From positions 2,062,542-2,073,309 of the forward strand of contig CP070731.1 of NCBI GenBank assembly GCA_020347545.1: DNA of 10,768 bases. The letters run 5' to 3'. The stretch's first letter is position 1; each line of letters begins with the position of its first letter. The notes beneath the pieces were generated by a model that worked only from the letters and a program-made list of their open reading frames with translations, did no database searches and was not told the origin of the DNA. Of this stretch, positions 1 through 6,568 are shown piece by piece. The DNA is from Flavobacteriaceae bacterium. GTDB taxonomy: Bacteria; Bacteroidota; Bacteroidia; Flavobacteriales; Flavobacteriaceae. A program made the translations under genes and the position numbers.

Positions 1-277
1 TAGGGATCACCCTTACCTTAGCAATAAGGTCTCCTTTCTGAAGTTTGGCTCCCTCTTCAACGTATATTTTTTCGATAATTCCCGTGATCTGAGGTTTAAT
101 CTCAACCTCTTCCAAAGGAATAACTTTACCTGTCGCCACGGTTTTTCTAACAATATTTGTTTTGAAAGGTTTTTCAGTGTCATATTCAATGGGAGATTTA
201 CTATTCTTTTTCCCCAGCCAGACAAGAACCGCAATTAAGGCTATGATAATAGTTCCAAATATTAACTTTTTTTTCAT
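1..277 (-). CDS. Periplasmic adaptor (HlyD/MacA-like) of an ABC efflux system, 3' end outside window
   Basis: This is the N-terminal 92 codons of a membrane-fusion protein; the frame is open to the window edge. Residues 5-22 form one hydrophobic anchor after a KKK start, so the protein should sit in the inner membrane and reach into the periplasm. Residues about 58-88 (VEIKPQITGIIEKIYVEEG followed by a KGDLIAKV end) are the first half of a biotinyl-lipoyl-like domain, the hallmark of HlyD/MacA/RND adaptors. In this family the adaptor links the inner-membrane transporter to an outer-membrane TolC-type channel. The ATG at 277-275 is chosen because it begins directly with the basic, then hydrophobic, segment. 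It is the last visible gene of the minus-strand ABC operon, 33 bases after the second permease. The substrate cannot be told from the sequence. Confidence 0.9.
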   Translation of the reverse strand, partial: MKKKLIFGTIIIALIAVLVWLGKKNSKSPIEYDTEKPFKTNIVRKTVATGKVIPLEEVEIKPQITGIIEKIYVEEGAKLQKGDLIAKVRVIP

Positions 278-310
278 TGTAAATTATTTTCTATTCAATT
301 TGATTTATAA

Positions 311-1555
311 TTATTCGTCTCTTAAGGCATCTATTGGTTTGATGCTCACTGCAACTTGTGCGGGGATCATTCCAATAAGTGTTCCCAAAATTATCAACGT
401 GGAAACAGCAATTAAAATTACCGGGATATCAACAGTTGGATTGGTCAGTGCAGAATCCGGGCCTTTACCGATGGTAGAATCGATGATCATCAAAATGATT
501 CCACCAAAAATAATACCCAAAGCGCCGGCCAGACTTGTTAAAAAGACCGACTCAAGCATAATGTGCCTTTTAATTTCCCAGGGTTTGGCTCCGAGCGCTC
601 TCCTGATACCAATTTCTTTGGTTCTTTCCTTAACAGTGATCAAGAGAATATTTCCAATGGCAAAGACTCCTGCGATCAAAGTGGCAATCCCCACAAACCA
701 TGTTAAAAATTGCATACCTGTCAAAAACCCAGTGAACTTCTTTATTTCATTTCCGAGGTTGAAACTACCAAAAGCCCTGTTGTCATCAGGGTGAACCTTA
801 TGCAGGTTCTTTAGAAGCAGTTTTACATCGGCTTCGATCTGTTTGATCTCATAACCCGATTTACCCGTAATCATCATCCACCCCATGGTATTCCCCGTGT
901 TATAAACTTGCTGAAAGGTTGTAAATGGAATATGTATGGCTCCTTGAGGGCCACCCATTCTTACCTGTCCTTGCTTGTACATACCAACAACCTTATAGTT
1001 CACATCGTTGATCTTTATATACTGTCCGATCGGGTATTCGTCTTTATCAAATAACTGCTTAAAAATTTCCTCCTCTATTACACAAACCTTCTTCTTTTCT
1101 TCAATATCCGTATCATTGATAAACCTTCCGTAAACCATATCCTTTTTTTCTACCTTATCGAGTTCAGGATAATCGCCATAAATTCCAAAAGAACCTGTTT
1201 TAAAATTATTTGTGGCAGGTGATTGTCTTTGATGCCTTGGCACTACAAATTCGAGGCCTTCTATTTCACTCATGATATGATCTGCATCCGTAAGCTTTAA
1301 TCTTATATTTTTTCCCTCCTGAAATCCTTTGAAGGGCATACTGGTAGACTGAGCCCAGACAAAAACACTGTTTGTGGCAAAATCTCCAAACAATTTATTA
1401 AAATTGTTCTCCATTCCTCTTGCGGCACCCAGTAATACGATCAGAAGAAATATACCCCACATGACACCAATAATTGTTATGGATGCACGCATTTTATTCT
1501 TACGAATACTGCCGTATATCTCCTGCCATGTGTCTCTGTCAAATATAAATTTCAT
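311..1555 (-). CDS. MacB/FtsX-type ABC transporter permease (second of the pair)
   Basis: The product is 414 residues with the layout of MacB-type permeases. It has a cytoplasmic N-terminus, TM1 at about 26-46, and a large periplasmic domain (about 50-280) of the MacB_PCD type. A C-terminal FtsX-like domain follows, with hydrophobic segments at about 281-306, 332-358 and 376-398. The coupling region VKERTKEIGIRRALGAK (308-324) and the end GMIPAQVAVSIKPIDALRDE (395-414) are characteristic of the family. Unlike E. coli MacB it has no fused ATPase; that subunit is the separate gene at 2803-3495. It starts 11 bases after the neighbouring permease, to which it is clearly but distantly related, so the two probably form a heterodimer. 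It probably helps extrude a substrate from the periplasm or the membrane; the substrate is unknown. Confidence 0.92.
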   Translation of the reverse strand: MKFIFDRDTWQEIYGSIRKNKMRASITIIGVMWGIFLLIVLLGAARGMENNFNKLFGDFATNSVFVWAQSTSMPFKGFQEGKNIRLKLTDADHIMSEIEGLEFVVPRHQRQSPATNNFKTGSFGIYGDYPELDKVEKKDMVYGRFINDTDIEEKKKVCVIEEEIFKQLFDKDEYPIGQYIKINDVNYKVVGMYKQGQVRMGGPQGAIHIPFTTFQQVYNTGNTMGWMMITGKSGYEIKQIEADVKLLLKNLHKVHPDDNRAFGSFNLGNEIKKFTGFLTGMQFLTWFVGIATLIAGVFAIGNILLITVKERTKEIGIRRALGAKPWEIKRHIMLESVFLTSLAGALGIIFGGIILMIIDSTIGKGPDSALTNPTVDIPVILIAVSTLIILGTLIGMIPAQVAVSIKPIDALRDE

Positions 1556-1566
1556 ACTAATTGAGT

Positions 1567-2799
1567 TTACTCGTCGTTCAATGCCACTATCGGTTTTATT
1601 CTCGCCGCTCTTTTCGCTGGAATATATCCGGCAATGGTACCCGCTATAATAAGCACTATGGTCGCGCCAACCACAACATAATTTTCAACACTTGGATTTA
1701 CAATAAAATATTTCTCCAGACTATCTCCAATACCTCTTAAAACCAATACACCCATCATTAGTCCCACATAACCTGCAATAGCCGTTACAAAAATGGACTC
1801 CTGCATAATCATGGATACGATAGAACCCGGCGTTGCTCCAAGAGCTTTTCTTATTCCCAGTTCTTTTGTCCTCTCCTTAACAATATAGACCATAATGTTA
1901 CTGATACCTATAATTCCCGCGATCAGAGTTCCTATGCCTATGAACAGAATAATGATATTTAAAACAAGAATGAATTGTTGAACATTTTTGGTTCCCTCTG
2001 CATAATTTCGAACCCTTAGGGCTCCTTGATCTCTTGGATCCACACTGTGTTTTTCTTTTAAAATTCGAGTCAGTACATTCGTAAACTGCAATGCTTGGTC
2101 AACATTGAGTTTTGGATTATAAGTAAGCCCAAAATAATCGAGTTCATCATTCTCTCTGTACATTCCTTGCGCCGTTGTAAACGGAGTATAAATAAATCGT
2201 TCATCACGGTCGCCTCCCGGATCACTGAAAACCCCAATCACCTTATAAGAAATACCGTCCATGCTGATATTCTTGCCCATGGCATTTCGGTTTCCAAAAA
2301 GATCCTGTTCCACGAGTCTACCAATGGCTACAACTTTCGACTTTTTTTTCAGATCCATTACACTCAGAAAACGCCCTTTTTCTATGACAGCAGATTCGAG
2401 TGGTAAGTAATCCGGATAAACACCTCTAACCGTGTAATTATTCTGATTCCCTCGATAAACCGTTAAAACATTAAAACGTTGAATATTTGGACTAAAAAAA
2501 GCTATTTCTTCTTCGAACTTTTCATTGATAAATTTTGTGTCATCATTCCTGAATTGTATTCTTCGGCCACTTTGAAGTCCTTTATACGGTTTGGTGGTAA
2601 TGCCCGAGTTTATATAAACAGAATTAACAGCGTCTCCTGCAAAGGCCTCTTCAAAAAAATGCTTAAGCCCGTTTCCGATGCCGAAAAGCAAGGTGAATAA
2701 CAGAATTGCAAAAGCAATAGTAAAACCTGACAAGATAGTTCTAAGTTTGTTCTTGCCTAAAGTTTGAAATATTTCTCTCCAACGATCTAAATCAAACAT
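1567..2799 (-). CDS. MacB/FtsX-type ABC transporter permease (first of the pair)
   Basis: The product is 410 residues, with TM1 at about 22-44, a periplasmic MacB_PCD-like domain at about 46-275, and hydrophobic segments at about 276-306, 330-358 and 373-393. The FtsX-domain signature VKERTKELGIRKALGAT (308-324) and the C-terminus GYIPAKRAARIKPIVALNDE (391-410) match the family closely. It begins three bases after the ATPase stop codon, which implies translational coupling. In these mechanotransmission transporters, ATP hydrolysis in the cytoplasm moves the periplasmic domains rather than pumping substrate through the membrane helices (family knowledge). The two permeases differ across the periplasmic domain and keep only the coupling and C-terminal motifs strongly, as expected for a heterodimer from an old duplication. 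The sequence gives no clue to the substrate. Confidence 0.92.
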   Translation of the reverse strand: MFDLDRWREIFQTLGKNKLRTILSGFTIAFAILLFTLLFGIGNGLKHFFEEAFAGDAVNSVYINSGITTKPYKGLQSGRRIQFRNDDTKFINEKFEEEIAFFSPNIQRFNVLTVYRGNQNNYTVRGVYPDYLPLESAVIEKGRFLSVMDLKKKSKVVAIGRLVEQDLFGNRNAMGKNISMDGISYKVIGVFSDPGGDRDERFIYTPFTTAQGMYRENDELDYFGLTYNPKLNVDQALQFTNVLTRILKEKHSVDPRDQGALRVRNYAEGTKNVQQFILVLNIIILFIGIGTLIAGIIGISNIMVYIVKERTKELGIRKALGATPGSIVSMIMQESIFVTAIAGYVGLMMGVLVLRGIGDSLEKYFIVNPSVENYVVVGATIVLIIAGTIAGYIPAKRAARIKPIVALNDE

Positions 2800-2802
2800 A
2801 AA

Positions 2803-3495
2803 TTATGCCTTTACTTTTCTGTTTGTTACTTCATCACTTATGATTACACCGTCGCGCAATCTGACAATTCTGTCAGTTTCTGCAGCAATATCTTCTTCGT
2901 GAGTAATCACAAAAACGGTCATCCCTTCTTCATTGATCTCTTTTAAAAGCTCCATCACAGAATGGGATGTTGTTGAATCCAGTGCACCTGTCGGTTCATC
3001 GGCCAGGACAACTTTTGGATTCGTCACGAGGGCTCTGGCAATGGCCACTCTCTGCTTCTGTCCACCTGAAAGCTCACTCGGCAAATGATCTGCCCATTCA
3101 CCCAATCCTACTTTTTCTAAATACTCCATGGCAACTTTCTGCCTTTCTTTCCTGCCCACTCCTTTGTAATAAAGTGGTAAGGCTACATTTTCTAATGCGT
3201 TTTTATATGTGATAAGGTTAAACGACTGAAAGACGAAACCCAAAAACTTATTTCTAAGCACGGCCGCCTTTTTTTCATCTAAATTCTGAATCAACTGTCC
3301 ATTCAGAAAATACTCACCTTCGTCATGAATATCTAATAAACCCACAATGTTTAATAAAGTTGATTTACCAGAACCGGAAGAACCCATAATTGAAACAAAT
3401 TCTCCTTCTTTTATATGTAAATTCAATCCTTTAAGAACATGTAATGAATCATCCCCCATAGGGTATGATTTATGAAGATTTTTAATTTCTATCAT
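2803..3495 (-). CDS. ABC transporter ATP-binding subunit (MacB/LolD-type)
   Basis: The product is 230 residues, the usual length for LolD/MacB-type stand-alone ATPases. All catalytic motifs are intact: Walker A GSSGSGKST (38-46), Q-loop glutamine 90, signature LSGGQKQRVAIARAL (142-156), Walker B VVLADE (162-167) with catalytic Glu167, D-loop ALDS (171-174) and switch His199. The phrase PTGALDS is typical of this subfamily. It should be a cytoplasmic dimer that drives the two FtsX-type permeases encoded immediately downstream. It is the first gene of the operon. The only upstream promoter-like sequence I see is a one-mismatch TATGTTTT (3530-3523, minus), which is weak. Specific naming as macB or lolD would be over-reading. 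Confidence 0.95.
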   Translation of the reverse strand: MIEIKNLHKSYPMGDDSLHVLKGLNLHIKEGEFVSIMGSSGSGKSTLLNIVGLLDIHDEGEYFLNGQLIQNLDEKKAAVLRNKFLGFVFQSFNLITYKNALENVALPLYYKGVGRKERQKVAMEYLEKVGLGEWADHLPSELSGGQKQRVAIARALVTNPKVVLADEPTGALDSTTSHSVMELLKEINEEGMTVFVITHEEDIAAETDRIVRLRDGVIISDEVTNRKVKA

Positions 3496-3560
3496 TAGAA
3501 GACACTATTTTAATTTTAATTAAAAACATACTTTATCATTTCTTTGCTTAGCGAAATTCA

Positions 3561-3568
3561 TAATTTTG
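3561..3568 (+). promoter_or_regulatory. Candidate -7 promoter box directly before the DCC-family gene
   Basis: TAATTTTG is an exact match to the Bacteroidota -7 consensus TAnnTTTG. It ends only four bases before the ATG at 3573. A TTTG at 3543-3546 could be a -33 element, but the 14-base spacing is shorter than the usual 17-23. If this box is used, transcription would begin at or next to the start codon and the mRNA would be leaderless or nearly so. Confidence 0.4.
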
Positions 3569-3572
3569 CAAG

Positions 3573-3983
3573 ATGCCGGATATTACACGAAACCCTGTAA
3601 TTTTTTTCGACGGTATATGCAATTTGTGTAACCGATCTGTAAAGTTCATTTTAAAAAATGAATCCAAGCCTCATTACATATTCGCTTCCTTACAATCAGA
3701 CGCTGCAAAAAATATTTTGTTACATTATAACATAAAAAATATTGAACCTGATTCTATCCTGCTTTTAACAAATGATAAAGTCTATGAAAAATCCGAAGCA
3801 GTTTTGGAGATTTGTAAAAATCTGAACAGGCCATGGAACATGTTTACTGTTTTTAAATATCTTCCTATTTCTTTTCGGGACGCCATTTATCAATTAGTTG
3901 CCAGGTACCGTTATCGATGGTTCGGAAAAAAAGATTCCTGTACAATGGAGTTGAACGAATATAAAGACAGGTTCCTCCGTTAA
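3573..3983 (+). CDS. DCC-family (DUF393) thiol-disulfide oxidoreductase-like protein
   Basis: The product is 136 residues, a normal length for the DCC/DUF393 family. The N-terminal motif FFDGICNLC (11-19) contains the family's D-G-x-C-x-L-C, with cysteines 16 and 19 as the presumed redox pair. The rest fits as well: a FASLQSDAAK segment (37-46), a hydrophobic SILLL strand (61-65), and the conserved end YRYRWFGKKDSC (112-123) with a third cysteine. There is no signal peptide, so it is expected to be cytoplasmic. The family is thought from its motif to act in thiol-disulfide chemistry, but its substrates are generally unknown. It is transcribed divergently from the ABC operon across a 77-base spacer and convergently with the DUF2911 gene. 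No upstream Shine-Dalgarno is visible; the start is fixed by the lack of an earlier in-frame ATG. Confidence 0.93.
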   Translation: MPDITRNPVIFFDGICNLCNRSVKFILKNESKPHYIFASLQSDAAKNILLHYNIKNIEPDSILLLTNDKVYEKSEAVLEICKNLNRPWNMFTVFKYLPISFRDAIYQLVARYRYRWFGKKDSCTMELNEYKDRFLR

Positions 3984-3995
3984 TGGAAGAACCTG
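3968..3995. terminator. Hairpin between convergent DCC and DUF2911 genes, possibly bidirectional
   Basis: Arms CAGGTTC-C-TCC (3968-3978) and GGA-A-GAACCTG (3985-3995) enclose a six-base loop that contains the stop codon of the DCC gene (3981-3983). Read as minus-strand RNA all 11 pairs form, one being U-G, and a moderately U-rich stretch (UCUUUAUAUU) follows. Read as plus-strand RNA the same position is a C-A mismatch and the nearest T-run (4017-4024) is about 20 bases away. The hairpin therefore looks better suited to ending transcripts from the DUF2911 side, about 93 bases past that gene's stop. Confidence 0.5.
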
Positions 3996-4087
3996 CCCTT
4001 AAAATAAATAATCCCCTTTTTTTTGAATTCGACCGCTACGGCATTTATGGCTGAAAACCAAAACGGTCAACACAAATTAATCAATAA

Positions 4088-4657
4088 TTAAATTTTGGAA
4101 ATGAGTCTTTCCTCCGTATAAAGTGGAATTCTGACTCTTGTTTCAGCCCAGGCCAAAACCATTTGAGTTCCGTAATTTTTTGAATGGAAACCTATCGTGA
4201 AATTTTCCATTTTCTGACCCTTTACTGATGGTACCTCTATAGTGGCAACATTATATTTTGGGTCGTAAAAGTGTGCCCCGTAGGTATCGGTTTTTCCATT
4301 TAAAATTACGATCCAATAATCTTTGTTCGGTATGGTATACAAAGAGTATGTGCCCGCTTTTACAAACTTATTGCCAAACATTACATCACAGTAAAACTTA
4401 ATTTCAGTAGATTCGTTGCTTCCTGTTTTCCAAATTTGACCAAAAGGAATCTGTGTGCCAAATACCTCATTGTCGCTGGCAGCAGGTCTCCCGTATACAA
4501 CCTTAATTTGAGGTCTGGTCTGTTCTGCAGGTCTATAATAAACTATATCGTGAGGGTTAATATCTAAATTATTAAAGCGTTGAGCCTCCAATTCAAGATT
4601 GAATAGCAATCCTGTGAATAGGATCAGTATACTTCCAATTGTGTTCAAATTTTTCAT
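4088..4657 (-). CDS. Secreted DUF2911 domain protein
   Basis: The product is 189 residues. The first 25 or so (hydrophobic 8-20, ending LEAQ) form a signal peptide, so the protein is exported to the periplasm or beyond. The mature part matches DUF2911: VVYGRP (53-58), VFGTQIPFGQIWKTGSNEST (65-84) and AGTYSLYTIP (101-110) followed by YWIVILN (114-120). These are the most conserved blocks of the family as I know it. DUF2911 proteins are common in Bacteroidota and of unknown function; no catalytic residues are assigned. The gene lies 78 bases downstream of the four-gene paralogue array on the same strand and could be its last cistron. No strong promoter was found in the 78-base gap, which fits co-transcription without proving it. 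Confidence 0.88.
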   Translation of the reverse strand: MKNLNTIGSILILFTGLLFNLELEAQRFNNLDINPHDIVYYRPAEQTRPQIKVVYGRPAASDNEVFGTQIPFGQIWKTGSNESTEIKFYCDVMFGNKFVKAGTYSLYTIPNKDYWIVILNGKTDTYGAHFYDPKYNVATIEVPSVKGQKMENFTIGFHSKNYGTQMVLAWAETRVRIPLYTEERLISKI

Positions 4658-4735
4658 TTTACTTCGTTTTACCTGTTAATTGAATTAAGACTTCGTATTC
4701 CTGCCTTTGACTTTCATTATCTTTATATGATAAGA

Positions 4736-5095
4736 TTATGCCCCCTCAGAATCCTTTTTGTCTTCCCTTCTTTTTTCTTTGTTTTTCGGTTCAGTTTTAC
4801 CAATGGCATAATTTTGATCATACCGAATCTTTGCCTCTGCCTCCGTTCTGATAATCTCCCTTTTTTTTGCTGAACGGTGATTGGCTTCATGACTTGAAAG
4901 TTCTAACATCTCATACTCGTTAAAATCTCTTGAACTAATCAATTTTATGACATTGGTATCTGAATCCTTAATGATGGTTATTGCCTCATCCCCATTTGGG
5001 AAGGTTGTGATCCTTGAGTTCTTGATCTTTGATTCATTTTGAGCGAATCCGTTATAGGCTATAAACAACATTATTATCTTTAAAATATATTTCAT
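4736..5095 (-). CDS. Small secreted protein, divergent paralogue C with charged tail
   Basis: The product is 119 residues with a signal peptide (1-19, ending GFAQ). It is a paralogue of the genes at 5125 and 5555: ITTFPNGDEAITI (29-41), then NEYEMLELSSHEANH (59-73) in place of FYKYEILETSSHELVH. The H-E-x-x-H motif (H69, E70, H73) is kept although the two middle residues changed from L-V to A-N. After residue 73 it no longer matches its siblings: the GTYTLKVYT strand is absent and a tail rich in K, R and E (about 74-119) takes its place. An A8 run at the divergence point (4861-4868 on the plus strand) suggested a frameshift, but neither other frame restores the sibling sequence. It is the last of four tandem genes, 29 bases after its neighbour. 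Function unknown. Confidence 0.8.
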   Translation of the reverse strand: MKYILKIIMLFIAYNGFAQNESKIKNSRITTFPNGDEAITIIKDSDTNVIKLISSRDFNEYEMLELSSHEANHRSAKKREIIRTEAEAKIRYDQNYAIGKTEPKNKEKRREDKKDSEGA

Positions 5096-5124
5096 ATAAT
5101 TTTTACATGGTTCTCCAGCGCAGT

Positions 5125-5514
5125 CTACTGAATGGTAGAATTTTGTTCCTCATTTCCTAATCCATTTGAAATTGTTATATCCGAAGTGATAACAAAATCT
5201 TCAGTATAAACTTTTAAGGTATAGGTTCCATCTTCAAACTTGTTCTTATCTATGTTACAAACCTTCCCCTGGTTGTCAGATCCATGTACAAGCTCATGAT
5301 TCGACGTCTCGAGAATTTCATACTTATAAAATTCGTCAGCTGAACTTAATTTAAGGTTGTCAGACGCTGAATTATCTGTAATGGTTATTGCCTCTTCTCC
5401 GTTAGGAAAGGTCGTAACATACTTGGTTAACTTTTCAGACTGTTTGTTTGTTTCTTGGGCAATTCCTGCAAAGCTTAGCAGAAGAATTGCGAATGTTAAT
5501 ATTGAAGTTTTCAT
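5125..5514 (-). CDS. Small secreted protein, paralogue B (PNG / HELVH / GTYTLKV family)
   Basis: The product is 129 residues. The signal peptide (1-19, ending AGIAQ) is followed by a polar linker to about residue 28 and a compact domain of about 85 residues. Conserved blocks are KYVTTFPNGEEAITITDNS (31-49), FYKYEILETSNHELVHG (62-78) and GTYTLKVYTEDFVITSDITI (96-115). By hand alignment the core is about three quarters identical to the protein at 5555-5920 (67 of 88 positions), so the duplication is fairly recent or under strong constraint. H73-E74-L-V-H77 forms H-E-x-x-H. There is a single conserved cysteine (C86). The order of blocks resembles a type IX secretion C-terminal domain (see findings), but PNG replaces PNP and the usual basic end is missing. 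A short extra tail, rich in N, E and Q, follows the core. Function unknown. Confidence 0.85.
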   Translation of the reverse strand: MKTSILTFAILLLSFAGIAQETNKQSEKLTKYVTTFPNGEEAITITDNSASDNLKLSSADEFYKYEILETSNHELVHGSDNQGKVCNIDKNKFEDGTYTLKVYTEDFVITSDITISNGLGNEEQNSTIQ

Positions 5515-5554
5515 GATCTGTATTTTAATGATTTTTTAATTTCCTTAGTTCCTA

Positions 5555-5920
5555 TTAGCTTTCACTCTCACCAATTGTTATATCAGAGGTGATAATAAAA
5601 TCATCTGTATAAACCTTAAGTGTATAAGTTCCTTCTTCCAGCTGAGACTTATCTATTGCACATGCATTTCCTCGATTTGACTCTCCATGTACCAATTCGT
5701 GACTGGAAGTTTCCAGAATTTCATATTTGTAGAAATTATCTGAAGAGGCAAGCTCTAAATTGGTAGATTTTGAATTATCAGTAATTGTAATTGCTTCATC
5801 ACCGTTAGGAAACGTTGTAACATACTTTGTTATTTTCTCTTTTGAACGGGACTCGGTATCCTGAGCATATGTAGAAATTCCTACTAATGAAATGGCTAAA
5901 ATGAATACGATCTTTTTCAT
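5555..5920 (-). CDS. Small secreted protein, paralogue A (PNG / HELVH / GTYTLKV family)
   Basis: The product is 121 residues, the cleanest member of the array. The signal peptide MKKIVFILAISLVGISTYAQ (1-20) probably cleaves before Q20. A linker rich in E, S and K follows, then the domain blocks KYVTTFPNGDEAITITDNS (32-50), FYKYEILETSSHELVHG (63-79), C87 in CAIDKSQLEEG (87-97), and GTYTLKVYTDDFIITSDITI (97-116). H74-E75-x-x-H78 is present. The alternation of hydrophobic and polar residues in the last two blocks suggests beta strands rather than the helix that normally carries a zincin H-E-x-x-H. A spacer of 81 bases separates it from the upstream paralogue and 40 bases from the downstream one, with no clear promoter of its own. 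The domain is not one I can name; a DUF3244-like or T9SS-CTD-like fold is my best guess. Confidence 0.87.
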   Translation of the reverse strand: MKKIVFILAISLVGISTYAQDTESRSKEKITKYVTTFPNGDEAITITDNSKSTNLELASSDNFYKYEILETSSHELVHGESNRGNACAIDKSQLEEGTYTLKVYTDDFIITSDITIGESES

Positions 5921-6001
5921 GGCGTTTAGTTTTAATGTTTAATGGTTGTTTTATTTGATTGTTTAAATAATGTGGGAAGATAACTTTGGGCACTCTGCTA
6001 A

Positions 6002-6343
6002 CTAAGAGCTTCTATTACCTTTTGTATCTCCAATTTCATAGTTATAGGCGTATTCATTATAGGTAAAGGCACCATCAATGAATTTACTTTCAATGTCTGT
6101 GGAGTTCGGATCATCATGTACCAATTCGTGATTGTTAAAATCAAAACGAATTTCATTTTCTATTGTACTGTCATTCAGCAACATATCAATATTGTCATCT
6201 ACAACAACGTCATCGAGTACAATAATGTATTCCAATTCACGTTCTAATGACTCAGAATTTATTTGTTTTGATTCAGGAGATTCCTGTGCGAATCCTGAAA
6301 TGCCAATAAGGCTTAAGGCGAGTAATAAAGTTATCTTTTTCAT
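6002..6343 (-). CDS. Small secreted acidic protein, divergent paralogue D, first of the array
   Basis: The ATG at 6343 is preferred over an upstream in-frame one at 6373, because from 6343 the product opens with a standard signal peptide MKKITLLLALSLIGISGFAQ, almost the same as in paralogue A. That gives 113 residues. The N-terminal PNG block is replaced by an acidic, hydrophobic segment (about 38-62, with DDVVVDDNIDMLLND). The middle block DFNNHELVHDDPN (68-80) keeps H72-E73-L-V-H76 exactly. FIDGAFTYNEYAYNYEIGD (88-106) lies where the siblings have FEDGTYTLKVYTEDF, so the homology covers the C-terminal half. The single cysteine of paralogues A and B is missing. Probably exported; function unknown. 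It would be the first gene transcribed from the candidate promoter at 6569-6597. Confidence 0.8.
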   Translation of the reverse strand: MKKITLLLALSLIGISGFAQESPESKQINSESLERELEYIIVLDDVVVDDNIDMLLNDSTIENEIRFDFNNHELVHDDPNSTDIESKFIDGAFTYNEYAYNYEIGDTKGNRSS

Positions 6344-6449
6344 AATTGAAATATTTACGTTAATAATTGACAATTCAATTTTGCTTATTATTTCAAATTA
6401 GGAAAAACTGTAAAGTAGAAGATTTAGTGCTAGGAGAATAAGTTTCGGT

Positions 6450-6482
6450 TCTGGTTGAATTAAATATGAACTCTGGTTCAAT
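6450..6482. repeat. Two direct repeats TCTGGTTSAAT with 22-base period
   Basis: TCTGGTTGAAT (6450-6460) and TCTGGTTCAAT (6472-6482) match in 10 of 11 positions. Their starts are 22 bases apart, two helical turns, so a protein dimer could read both on one face of the DNA. They lie in the presumed leader, downstream of the candidate array promoter. A regulator site is an inference; the match could be chance in AT-rich DNA. Confidence 0.4.
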
Positions 6483-6568
6483 CAAAAAGTGCGAAAGTAA
6501 TTTTATCTCATATAGTATTAAATCTAATTATTTGTTAAAGAATATGATCTTACGTGAAAACCATAGTT

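Larger units (their letters stand above)
4736..6343 (-). other. Tandem array of four small secreted paralogues
   Basis: Four co-directional genes of 113-129 codons encode signal-peptide proteins that share an H-E-x-x-H block at nearly the same residue (69-78). The two central copies are very similar and the two outer ones have diverged in different halves: the first lost the PNG block, and the last lost the GTYTLKV block. This is the pattern of local tandem duplication followed by divergence. Gaps in order of transcription are 81, 40 and 29 bases. No transposase or integrase flanks the array. Confidence 0.8.

Noticed and set aside
162..794. 210-codon plus-strand frame overlapping the ABC permease and adaptor genes
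   Set aside because: It is antisense to two clearly identified genes; its apparent hydrophobic segments mirror the permease helices.
4031..4068. Inverted repeat GACCG...CGGTC between the convergent genes
   Set aside because: Only five pairs with a 28-base loop, too weak for a terminator or operator claim.
4861..4868. Frameshift at the A8 run in paralogue C
   Set aside because: Both alternative frames were read past the run; neither gives the GTYTLKVYT block, and one meets a stop soon after. A simple indel does not explain the divergent tail.
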